DNA of 12,949 nucleotides from Acanthamoeba sp. SK_2022b (GCA_027943245.1 JANDJZ010000738.1:1-12949), one strand, 5' to 3'. Counted from the stretch's first letter, positions 5,992 to 12,940 are shown. The notes: generated from the sequence alone by a model not told the origin. Translations and numbers: made by a program.

Positions 5992-8088
5992 CAGTCGATG
6001 CATCTATCGTATACTGACGCATCACGGAAGAACTGACGAACTGGACTCGGCCAAGACCAAGGTGGGGCAGAAGGAGACGCGCTACCTGCAGTCGCTGGAG
6101 GACGCCGAGCTGCTCTACGAGCACGTCATGGCCCAGAAGACGGCCGACGAGAAGGGCTACAGGCACGTCGACCTCGTCTCTGTCTCGCCCAAGATCGGCT
6201 CCACCAAGGTCCGCCTCCTCCACCACGCCACCCATGCGCCTCGCATTCCTGACCTCAGCGACACGCGTACAGAATGCGGAAAGGAATGCGAGCCAATCGG
6301 AGGCGGCGGAGCGCGACGGTGGTGGGGCGTCGACGCTGCCGCCCGAGGTGCAGCGGCTGGTGAAGCATCTGTACGACCAGGCCAGCGAGTCGGTCAGCAA
6401 GACAGTCGTGGCCAAGATCACCACGCGCGGTATCGAGACCCCGCTGGGCATCCTCTCACGCAAGCAGATCCAGCGCGGCGAGGACGTGCTGTCGCAGCTC
6501 AACGATCTCCTCACCGCGGATGACGACAGCAGCGGCGACGACAATGAAGTATCTCCCCACCTCCATTGCCGATGCAACACGAGGCCATTCCTCGCATTCC
6601 TGACACACGTGCGCGCAGGAGAAGGACGCACGGATCGTGAGGCTGTCGCAGGACTTCTATTCGCTCATTCCTCATCGGCTGGGCACGACCAAAGAGGAGG
6701 TCCACAAGGCGATCATCAACAACCCGACGCTCCTCGAGGAGAAGCAGGACCTGCTCCAACTGATGAAGGACATCATCGAGGTAGCTCTCCCCCTCCTCCC
6801 TATGCCCTGCCAGCCGCATGACCCTCCCCCTTCGATTGCACAATGGCTACTCACGACACAACACCACACGACACCAAAAGACGAGCAACATGCGGAGCAG
6901 GACATCGGCGGCGTCGGAAATCGATCGCATGTACAACGCCCTCCAGTGCAGCATCAGGCCCGTGGACAAGTCGAGCGCCAAGCACCGCGAGATCCGGGAG
7001 CACTTCCTCCGCAAGAAGACCGTACGCGGACCGCCCCTCCCCCTCTGCCGCTTGGCCCAACGCCAACGTGGCCGTCGACTGGCGAAGCTTGTGGACACTG
7101 ACTTTAGTGTGTCTCTCTCTCGCACGATGTCAACAGAGCCCGCCGGCCGTGGCCCAGTCGCACGCGCTGATGACGCTCGAGGTGGCCGAGGTCTTCGAGA
7201 TCGACAAGGGCGCGGGCGTGAAGGGCTCCGCCTCGTCGTCGTCAGCCCTGAAACGATCTGCCATCTCCAGCCTGTCTTCGCTTCGAGATGACGATGGGAA
7301 TGATGAAGGAGACAACCGCGACCACAAGCGTCTGCTGTTCCACGCCTCCAAGGTGTTCAACTTCGTGGGCCTCCTGTCGCGCGGCATCCTTCCCCCCAAG
7401 GTCGTCGTGTCCAAGGTATCACGCAACACGCAACACGCAACGACACGCGACACGCGACCTGCGACACACAACTTTGATTGTGGTGTGTGGTATAGGGTCT
7501 GTCGGCGCGCACCGATTTCGGCTACTTGGGGCAGGGCATCTACTTCAGCGACAACTCCTACTCCAGCGTCAAGTACACCAACCTGCCAGCCGCCCTCCCC
7601 TCCGGCCCCGTGGCCCCAGTCCAAGGTATGCGCCGTAGAGCAACGCGCCGCAGCAGCGTATTGTAGGGTGACATCGCATGGCATCACATGGTGCGTCGTG
7701 GACATGGCAGGCAAGCGCAGGGGAGGCAAGGAGCAGCAGGTCGCGAGCAAGAAGGTCGAGCCGGCCAATGACGCTCGCTTCATGTTGCTCGTAGACGTGG
7801 AGCTGGGGCGCATGATGGACTACCGCCAGATCACGCCCCATCTCACCGCCCCGCCCCAAGGCTTCGACTCTTGCCACGGTAGCCCCTTGTTCTACTCGCG
7901 GTTGCCATTTTGGGCGTCTTTTCTACTTGCAAGTAGCGCGACCTCACCACCTCTCCATTGGGCACATAGGTGTGGCCGCCACGCCGAGCGAGCCGTCCGA
8001 CTTTGTGGACGACGAGTATGTCATCTATGACTCGTCTAAGCAGCAGCTGCGCTACCTGGTCCAGTTCCGCCCCGTCCAAACCTCCTGA
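2942..8088 (+). CDS. RNA ligase-BRCT-WGR-PARP fusion protein, 21 exons, 1099 aa
   Basis: Predicted exons: 2942-3025, 3077-3177, 3248-3419, 3508-3610, 3674-3759, 3854-3947, 4030-4190, 4295-4406, 4482-4587, 4676-5246, 5335-5392, 5508-5584, 5661-5746, 5995-6208, 6273-6548, 6619-6780, 6881-7021, 7137-7415, 7496-7625, 7711-7878, 7970-8088. Every intron is GT-AG, all phases agree, and the sum is 3300 nt ending in TGA. Domain order: Rnl2-like RNA ligase (about 1-340), Lys/Ser-rich linker, BRCT (about 417-525), WGR-like (about 550-675), PARP regulatory helical domain (about 690-868), and catalytic domain (about 869-1099) with an H937-Y977-E1076 triad. Known roles: Rnl2-type ligases seal RNA 3'-OH/5'-phosphate ends with ATP; WGR-type PARPs bind broken DNA and make poly(ADP-ribose) from NAD+. 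That both act in one nuclear break-response protein is inference. The start ATG fits ligase N-termini (FVYWPDIEGLHHVLR). Least certain boundaries: the acceptors at 5507 and 6880. The alternative is two genes, but exon 4676-5246 bridges the ligase tail and BRCT. Confidence 0.85.
4407..4481 (+). repeat. Intronic GTGGTC-type short repeat
   Basis: The 75-base intron between exons 8 and 9 is largely an imperfect run of GTGGTC/GTGGTA units (about 4415-4443) on its donor side. It then turns AT-rich, with TAATTAA before a CACAG acceptor. The run is a simple repeat with no coding role. Confidence 0.5.
4676..5246 (+). other. Bridge exon: ligase tail, poly-Ser linker and BRCT domain
   Basis: This uninterrupted 190-codon exon starts with the last helical segment of the ligase module (WEAVDRAVTNKVEQWAKATE, residues 340-359). 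It passes through a Ser-rich linker encoded by TCATCG-like repeats (about 4865-4904), then encodes a BRCT domain (417-525): LVFSFSEHF start, IKRHGGAVS, CTHLIATE and the signature Trp in AGEWLDEC (W501). BRCT domains mediate protein or phosphopeptide binding in repair complexes and occur in PARP1 and PARP4. Because one exon holds both modules, the ligase-PARP linkage does not depend on a splice prediction here. Confidence 0.85.
5309..5315 (+). promoter_or_regulatory. Candidate branch-point sequence TACTAAG
   Basis: TACTAAG, close to the yeast-type branch consensus, lies 20-26 bases before the exon at 5335 in the intron 5247-5334. The same intron has a small inverted repeat (GGAATG at 5272, CATTCC at 5280). 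Confidence 0.4.
5481..5524 (+). repeat. Perfect 22-base tandem duplication over a 3' splice site
   Basis: Positions 5481-5502 and 5503-5524 are identical (beginning ATCAGTGTGG, ending CTATGGCGGG). Each copy contains an ATCAG acceptor. Only the acceptor in the second copy (exon from 5508) keeps the frame into the WGR-like domain (VEPYFPASNYDLLRM). The first copy (exon from 5486) shifts the frame because 22 is not a multiple of three. Confidence 0.85.
5508..6208 (+). other. WGR-like domain with His in place of the signature Trp
   Basis: Exons 12-14 encode residues 550-675. The pattern VEPYFPASNYDLL, then DIRDNHNKFYSMELH, then a glycine-arginine turn, then a helix (LEDAELLYEHVMAQK) and KGYRHVDL is that of a WGR domain, the DNA-end sensing and allosteric module of PARP1-3. 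At the signature site the protein reads THHGRTD (612-618): Gly and Arg are kept, Trp is His614. The domain is split by a 248-base intron filled with a TG repeat. Confidence 0.65.
5813..5988 (+). repeat. TG-dinucleotide microsatellite inside an intron
   Basis: The intron 5747-5994 contains TG repeats interrupted by ATG/GATG units from about 5813, then a pure run of about 38 units (5912-5988). The run ends six bases before the exon (TATCAG acceptor), taking the place of a pyrimidine tract. Histidine/threonine-rich or Cys/Val-rich reading frames across it are repeat artefacts. Confidence 0.95.
6273..7021 (+). other. PARP regulatory (helical) domain, exons 15-17
   Basis: Residues 676-868 follow the helical subdomain of DNA-dependent PARPs: LPPEVQRLVKHLYDQA, IETPLGILSRKQIQRGEDVL (compare the conserved PLGKLSxxQI), DFYSLIPHRLG (compare FYTxIPHxFG) and LLQLMKDIIE. 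The next exon, as modelled, ends with REIREHFLRKKT, matching the end of the domain before the catalytic fold. This subdomain autoinhibits NAD+ binding until the enzyme meets a break. The acceptor at 6880 was chosen on phase and is less certain. Confidence 0.85.
7137..8088 (+). other. PARP catalytic (ADP-ribosyltransferase) domain, exons 18-21
   Basis: Residues 869-1099. The NAD+-binding histidine is in LLFHASKVFNFVGLLSRGI (H937). The tyrosine is in GYLGQGIYFSDNSYSS (Y977). The catalytic glutamate is in DDEYVIYDSSKQQLRYLVQF (E1076). An intact H-Y-E triad predicts poly- rather than mono-ADP-ribosylation. A Ser-rich acidic insert (about 893-925) precedes the H-containing strand, and a Lys-rich insert (about 1005-1023) precedes FMLLVDVELG. 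The LGQGIYFSD form resembles PARP4 and protist PARPs more than PARP1. Confidence 0.92.
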
Positions 8089-8103
8089 CCTGGTATACCA
8101 GGT
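8088..8103. repeat. 16-base perfect palindrome at the stop codon of the ligase-PARP gene
   Basis: ACCTGGTATACCAGGT is self-complementary and starts at the last base of the TGA stop. It could fold as a short hairpin in RNA or bind a dimeric protein. Its half-site, ACCTGG, is the same as in the palindrome 23 bases before the start codon (2908-2919), but inverted. Confidence 0.6.
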
Positions 8104-8352
8104 GATTGTAGTCTTCTTGATGTGGATTCCCTACATAAGTAGACTGGGGTGTGTGTGATTCCAAGTGTTAGACATCATCGCCCACACAATCATAGGCAGC
8201 CTGTGGCTGGGAGATGTTACGAAAAAGGCCTGGTGCAACGTGATGTAATTAAGAAGGAAACGATAATTCGAGATAAGGAAGGAACTTGAAGATGGGAAGC
8301 AGTGCTAGATTGATTCGAGTACAAGCGTATATGATGGTCAAGGACAGACACC
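8104..8352. other. Intergenic, convergent gene ends
   Basis: About 250 bases between the 3' ends of the ligase-PARP gene (+) and the SnoaL-like gene (-). I see no gene, AATAAA signal or structured RNA in it. Confidence 0.5.
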
Positions 8353-8745
8353 TTACTGTTCAAAGGCGGCGACATAAGCGCGAGCGTCGCCGTTGTATTC
8401 GTAGAAGTGGCTTATCTTTCCGTCTACGAAGTGCATGCGATGCACCGAGTGAAGGTTAAGAGGTTTTCCAGTGGAGGTCACTGTCCCTGTGTAGGACACA
8501 AGGACCAGAACTTGATCTCCCTCTCCAAAGAAGTGCGTCGTTTCGTAGGAGGTGAAGGTCATGTTGAGCTTCTTGGTGAAGAACTCAAGAGCCGCGCTGC
8601 GCCCTTTGTAAAGCCCGCCGTAGGGAGCGCCTGACGCCACATGAAACTCTACGTCCTCGGTGCAGTGCTCCAGCATGGTGGAGATGTCACCAGCTTTGAA
8701 CATCTCGTATACACTCTTCACAAGTTCAATGTTCGCGTTGGACAT
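8353..8745 (-). CDS. SnoaL-like / NTF2-like superfamily protein, 130 aa, intronless
   Basis: A single uninterrupted reading frame (ATG 8745-8743, TAA 8355-8353) has the layout of small SnoaL-like proteins: an N-terminal helix (IELVKSVYEMFKAGDISTML), then EHCTEDVEFHV, a GGLYKGRSAALEFF segment, and curved-sheet strands ending with LNLHSVHRMHFVDGKISHF and a YNGDARAYVAAF tail. Members form alpha+beta barrels that act as isomerases, cyclases or hydrolases on small molecules, or only bind them; the substrate cannot be told here. Length is typical. It lies convergent to the ligase-PARP gene. Lack of introns and closeness to bacterial members are compatible with transfer from bacteria (inference). 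Confidence 0.85.
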   Translation of the reverse strand: MSNANIELVKSVYEMFKAGDISTMLEHCTEDVEFHVASGAPYGGLYKGRSAALEFFTKKLNMTFTSYETTHFFGEGDQVLVLVSYTGTVTSTGKPLNLHSVHRMHFVDGKISHFYEYNGDARAYVAAFEQ

Positions 8746-9825
8746 CTTCTCTGCGCCTCCTCGACTCTGCTAGAAAGAAAGGAATCTGCCACCAAGGCAG
8801 ACAGGATACAGTGGCCCTTGCTGTACCAATATCTCCTGCGGTTTGAATTAGATTTCAAGGCCACATTCTAATTGGTACTGCGACTATCCTTACAATTAGA
8901 AAGTGGATCAGTAACTTCTTGGTCTTCCCACTACTTCAGCATGACACCTGCAGGATTGGGGTCAGGTGAGTGAGTGCAGCAAATTGGGGATGTGGGGAGC
9001 TGAGCAGTTGGAGTGAGGCAGGAGAGTCATGATAGAGCAAGGAGGTGATGACAACCATTTCTTCTCTTACAAGAGAACATTGAGCACTGTGGCATCACCC
9101 CTACCAGTGGACAGGGCACAAAAGATACACAGATTGAGGACATGTGGATGCTTATGCAGACAGATACCAAAGTTCTCAACAAGAGCCAAGGGACATGGGT
9201 GTCAACACAAGCAGGTTAATTGACCCAATCCTTGCAAAGTCAGTGGTGACATGAGCAGGTTTCTGAGGCAAGGGGCTCAGCAGGCAGGGTGGGGTGGTTG
9301 GGTGGCAAGGAACAAAGGGTGGCAGGTGGTGGAAAATGAAGTGGGAGGTGGGAGACCAAGGAAGAGGATGAATTATAACCCTGAGTCCTTCCTCAACAAG
9401 TTTGTGGAAAGAGGCCAAGGAACCTGTGCTCATGAGGCAATGACTCTTTTTCACCAAGGTCATAACCACCCAAAACGTTGAAATTTTTGATCTAGTTGTT
9501 GATTTTCTCTCCCTTGGTTGTGGATTTTCTCTCCCTTGGCAACATGGCAAAAACGATGCAAACCCATGTATTTCCTTACCAGCTTCATGATCTTCTTCAT
9601 ACAACAGCAGTGAGTGCCACAAAAAAAACTTGATTCAGACACACTCAGCAGCAGGCCACTTGGCGTTTGAGTAACACTGCCTTTCTAACTTGCTAAAGGC
9701 AGAAACTGCACTAAGCAACTCCCTGCTCTCTTGTGAGCCCAGTTCAAGATCCTCCCCTCCTCGTTGCTTTCAAACCAGCACTCCATTTTGAGCTGGAATT
9801 TTTTTACAAGTTTACCCTGCGTTGA
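8746..9825. other. AT-rich intergenic region with decayed sequence
   Basis: About 1.1 kb without a convincing gene. On the minus strand around 9183-9140 it shares collinear short blocks with the remnant at 1969-2025: GAGAACTTTGG, then GGTATCTGT, then CCACATGT (minus strand). Reading frames here are broken by stops. A G-rich plus strand lies at 9271-9345 and a two-copy repeat at 9495-9538. Confidence 0.45.
9495..9538 (+). repeat. Two-copy 22-base tandem repeat
   Basis: Copies at 9495-9516 and 9517-9538 share the core GATTTTCTCTCCCTTG and differ at one base. Non-coding, in the leader region of the AP endonuclease gene. Confidence 0.8.
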
Positions 9826-9840
9826 ATGCACAAGGAATGA
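9826..9840 (+). promoter_or_regulatory. Short upstream ORF overlapping the AP endonuclease start
   Basis: ATG at 9826 opens a four-codon frame (MHKE) whose TGA (9838-9840) overlaps the main ATG at 9837-9839 as ATGA. If the leader extends 5' of 9826, this could reduce or couple main-frame translation. Whether it is transcribed is unknown. Confidence 0.35.
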
Positions 9841-11757
9841 AAATCGTTTCATGGAACGTCAATGGCTTACGGGCAATAGTGAAGAAGCTGCCATCATTGC
9901 TGGGTGCCTTCTTCAAGGACCTTGGGGCCGACATTGTCTGTCTGCAGGAGACAAAGATCAGCGAGAAGATGCTGACGGACGATCTCACTCAGATCCCTGG
10001 ATATGAGGCCTTCTTCGCCACCTGCAAGATGAAGCAAGGCTATTCGGGTGTTTGGTACCTCTCTCAATATTTAAGTTTTTATTTGCAATTTAAGCACATA
10101 ATAATAAATCACATTCGGTCTCTACGCCAGCACGTATGCTCGTGAGGGTATAACGCTCGACGCCAAAGAAGGGCTTAGCGTTTCCAAAGGTATGATGCTC
10201 ATGCTCTCTGATGTTTTCGCGCTGGCCAGTCGCCCACGCCACGGTAAACCACAACTAACCGAAACAGAAATGGACGACGAGGGTCGGGTTATGGTCACGG
10301 ACCACGGCAGCTTCGTACTGCTCAACATCTACTTCCCCAACGGCGGACGCGGCGGCGATCGACTCCTATTTAAGAACAGCTTCCAGGATGAGGTGGCCAA
10401 GTACTGCGCCGAGCTGAGGTGCACCTGTTATGCTTTTAAATACTTCAACCTGAGCTTCCAGGCTGTGTCGTCTGAAGAGGACGTGTCCTCACATTCTCCT
10501 GCTCCAACATGTGCTTGCGACCAGGAAGCAGAACAGGCACGTGATCGTCGTGGGCGATGTAAATATTGCACATACGGAACTCGACATCTACAATCCCGAC
10601 GTACATGGCGCCTATCCACACATCACGCATTCAATTAAGATGAATCGCCTTCTGCTTGTATGGGCCACGCGGCGATGTGTGGTGTGTGACAGGATCCCGA
10701 TAACAGCGAGCACAGCGGCTTTAAGCCGGAAGAGCGGCAGTGGTTCACCGACTTCCTCACGAGCGGGTTCGTCGACACTTTCCGAGAGCGACATCCCGGT
10801 CAGGGCGGCCACTACACCTGGTGGTCTCCACGCGCGGGTGCGTGGAGAACCATTTTATTTCTATTTAATTGATTAATGAATTAATTCTTGATAATGTCTT
10901 CCCAGATATTTTTCGAGGCTGACATAACCCTGAACTCGTCCAGGTGCACGTGCCGACAACAGGGGATGGCGCCTGGACTATGTCTTTGTGGACCGGGAGT
11001 TCTATCAATCCGACGTTGAAGATGTAAGTGAAACCGCCCTACATCTCTGCACGTCGCATATGCACGAATGCGCGCACGCTCACGGTTGGTGGACAAGGTG
11101 GGGATTCTGAGGCTGGTGGGAGGAAGCGACCACTGCCCGGTCTTTATCACGCTCAAGCACCAGGCGCCGCTCCCCCCGCACTCGCCGCCTCTCTTGTCCT
11201 CCAAGCGCAGGAGCAAGCAGGCCAAGCTGCTCTCCTTCTTCGACACGACAGGCAGCAGGGACAAGGTCAAGCGACCACGGCTGGAAGCGCAGGAGAAGGG
11301 CGTGGCCGAGGAGGAGGCGTCGCGTGCGGGCTCGGTGCGAGAGGAGCCCGAGCGTGAGACGGCCGAGTCGGTCGATCTGCTGCCGGGCCATCCCGAGACC
11401 ACCACCACCACGCCCACAACGGCGAGTGACATGTTCAAGTCGGTGACACAGGAGGCCGTCGAAGCGGCCACCCACCTGATTGTGGAGGCCATAGAGAAGA
11501 CCTCTCCAAAGCTCTCAAGGGCGAGGCCCACTTCACCTTCAACGACTACGTCTCCGTCTCCGTCTTCTTCATCGTCCAGCCCACCAACGGTGGCGGCCAA
11601 GACCGAGGGCAAGACGACCGGGACGGCGTCGGCGGCCAAGGCAAAGGCAAAGGCAAAGGCAAAGGTGAAGGGATCGCCAGACGACAAGGGACAGCAGACC
11701 ATGCTGACCTTCCTTGGGAAACGGAAGGACCGGGACGCAGGATATGCTGGCCAATAA
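9837..11757 (+). CDS. AP endonuclease (ExoIII/Apn2-like) with two PIP boxes, 7 exons, 462 aa
   Basis: Predicted exons: 9837-10054, 10131-10189, 10268-10418, 10525-10600, 10693-10837, 10944-11023, 11098-11757. All introns are GT-AG, phases agree, and 1389 nt ends in TAA. The endonuclease/exonuclease/phosphatase fold is complete: SWNVNGLR (N7, N9), CLQETK (metal-binding E38), GYSGVCTYAREG, NIYFPNG, VVGDVNIAH (D154, N156), YTWWSPR, RGWRLDYVFVD (D228) and GGSDHCPVFI (D254, H255). Such enzymes cut DNA 5' to abasic sites and clean blocked 3' ends in base-excision repair. A disordered tail of about 190 residues carries QAKLLSFF (284-291), a canonical PIP box, and QQTMLTFL (442-449), a near-canonical one; both point to PCNA binding and the Apn2/APE2 class. 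The zf-GRF finger common at Apn2/APE2 C-termini is absent. ATG 9837 is chosen because MKIVSWN is the family N-terminus. Confidence 0.92.
11641..11664 (+). repeat. GCAAAG hexamer repeat, in frame
   Basis: Four GCAAAG units encode alternating Ala-Lys in the disordered tail of the AP endonuclease, giving a basic patch before the last PIP-like motif. Hexamer slippage here keeps the frame. Confidence 0.8.
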
Positions 11758-11758
11758 A
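11753..11758 (+). terminator. Candidate poly(A) signal overlapping the stop codon
   Basis: AATAAA (11753-11758) contains the TAA stop of the AP endonuclease. If used, the 3' untranslated region would be only some tens of bases, which suits the next gene starting at 11952. Confidence 0.35.
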
Positions 11759-11895
11759 AAGGCAACTATTTCTGATTTTTCATTCGCCCATTTAAATTAA
11801 TTGCCTTTGGCAACATAAATTTAAGTTACCGCCAGAAGAGAGAGCAAGGGTGAGGTCTGTATTAGTGGAAGATTAGTCGTGGAGGGTGCGACCTG

Positions 11896-11903
11896 TATAA
11901 GAG
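11896..11903 (+). promoter_or_regulatory. Candidate TATA box for the CPI-motif gene
   Basis: TATAAGAG lies 49-56 bases before the ATG at 11952, within a 194-base gap after the AP endonuclease. A second AT-rich element (TATAATT, about 11934) is close to the ATG and less likely to be used. Confidence 0.35.
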
Positions 11904-11951
11904 AAAAGACGAACAACTGAGGAAGAAGTATTGTATAATTAAACAAAAAAT

Positions 11952-12940
11952 ATGAAGACGATGAAGGAGAAGAAGGAGAAGAAGGAAAAGGATCCGAGCG
12001 AGAAGAAGGAGAAGAAGGACAAGAAAGAGAAGAAGGAAAAAAAGGAGAAGAAGGAGAAGAGCGTGGGCGCCACCTTCCGTAGCATGAAACGAAAGATTCA
12101 ATCCACCTACATCCCCTCCTCTTCCTCCTCTTCTCCAACTTCGACTCTCCTCTCGTCGTCGCCTCCGCCATCCTCGGCTCAGGCCAAGGGCCGCCGCTTC
12201 CAGTCGTCCTACGTGCCCAGCCAGGCCGCGTTCGTGCCCGACGCGCCCTACAGGCCCAAGCCGCTCGGCGCCGAGTCGGCCACCAAGGAGGGCGCCTCGG
12301 TGCTCGAGACCATCCACAACGTCGAGCCCGATGGACCCAAGCTCGAACACGTGCTCACCCACCACGCTCGCATTCCTCGCATTCTTGGTGGGCTCACTGG
12401 TGTGTTGGTGTGGCATTTGCGTGCAGCTCACGGCGACGCGTGTGGCTGCCGGTCCGGCCGGGCGTAGACCTCCTGCTCGCAAGCCCGTACGTGACAGACT
12501 GACGTGTGTTCGGCCACGTACTCAGCCATTCTCATTTTTTTGCTGTGCGTTTGCTAGAGGCGAGCGGTCGACCCGCGCGCGCAAGCCATCGTGGCCGAGT
12601 CGGTGGCGTCGCCGCCGGCTGCCGCCTCGGGCCCCTCGCCCGGTCCCTCTTCGCCGCTGCCCTCGCCCTCCTCCGCTGCGCGGAGCACGCTCGCGCAGCC
12701 CACCGTCACCAGCCCCGCCATCTCCCCGCGCAAGGACGAGCCCAAGTCTCCGCGCGCCGATGCCCTGTGGCAGGTAATGGATGCGTCCTGTTGAGGCGTG
12801 TGGAAGGCGGCGAGGCCTCACACCACCCGTGCGCGTGTCCACAGAAACCGGCCGGAGATCGTGCGAGTTACAGTGCAACGCCTCGCGGCAAGTTCCTCGG
12901 CGGGGAGAAGGCCAGCACTGTCATGGAAGTGGGCACCAAG
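11952..12940 (+). CDS. Lys/Pro-rich protein with capping-protein-interaction (CPI)-like motif, 5' part
   Basis: Predicted exons: 11952-12350, 12427-12486, 12558-12773, 12845-12940, all in phase 0 (257 codons), with a further GTGACA donor at 12941, so the gene runs off the right edge. The N-terminus is a Lys/Glu tract (KEKKEKK repeats, about residues 5-36). FRSMKRKIQSTYIPS and RRFQSSYVPSQAAFVP follow. Exons 1 and 2 join to give LEHLTATRVAAGPAGRRPP (131-149), which matches the start of the CPI consensus LxHxTxxRPK(x6)P and keeps the GP..GRRPP look seen in CPI ligands of actin capping protein (CARMIL, CD2AP/CIN85, FAM21). Exon 3 is Ser/Pro-rich with PxxP sequences, possible SH3 ligands. Likely a cytosolic actin-regulatory scaffold (inference); known CARMILs have LRRs, and none are seen here. 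Confidence 0.65.

Noticed and set aside
5785..6631. Long minus-strand His/Thr-rich reading frames and a plus-strand Cys/Val-rich frame
   Set aside because: They run through the TG microsatellite, which lacks stops in several frames, and they overlap well-supported exons 14-15 of the PARP gene.
9176..9622. 148-codon minus-strand frame in the AT-rich region
   Set aside because: No domain recognised, biased Pro/His/Leu content from the G-rich plus strand, and it crosses sequence that looks decayed.
9822..9824. TTG at 9822 as start of the AP endonuclease
   Set aside because: ATG at 9837 gives the family N-terminus MKIVSWN; a TTG start is unlikely in a eukaryote.
10881..11765. 294-codon minus-strand frame opposite the AP endonuclease tail
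   Set aside because: It mirrors the low-complexity tail and crosses two introns of the well-supported gene; no recognisable domain.
11821..12482. Leu/Ser-rich minus-strand frames resembling membrane segments
   Set aside because: They are the complement of the AAG/GAG-rich Lys-Glu tract, giving runs of Leu, Phe and Ser.
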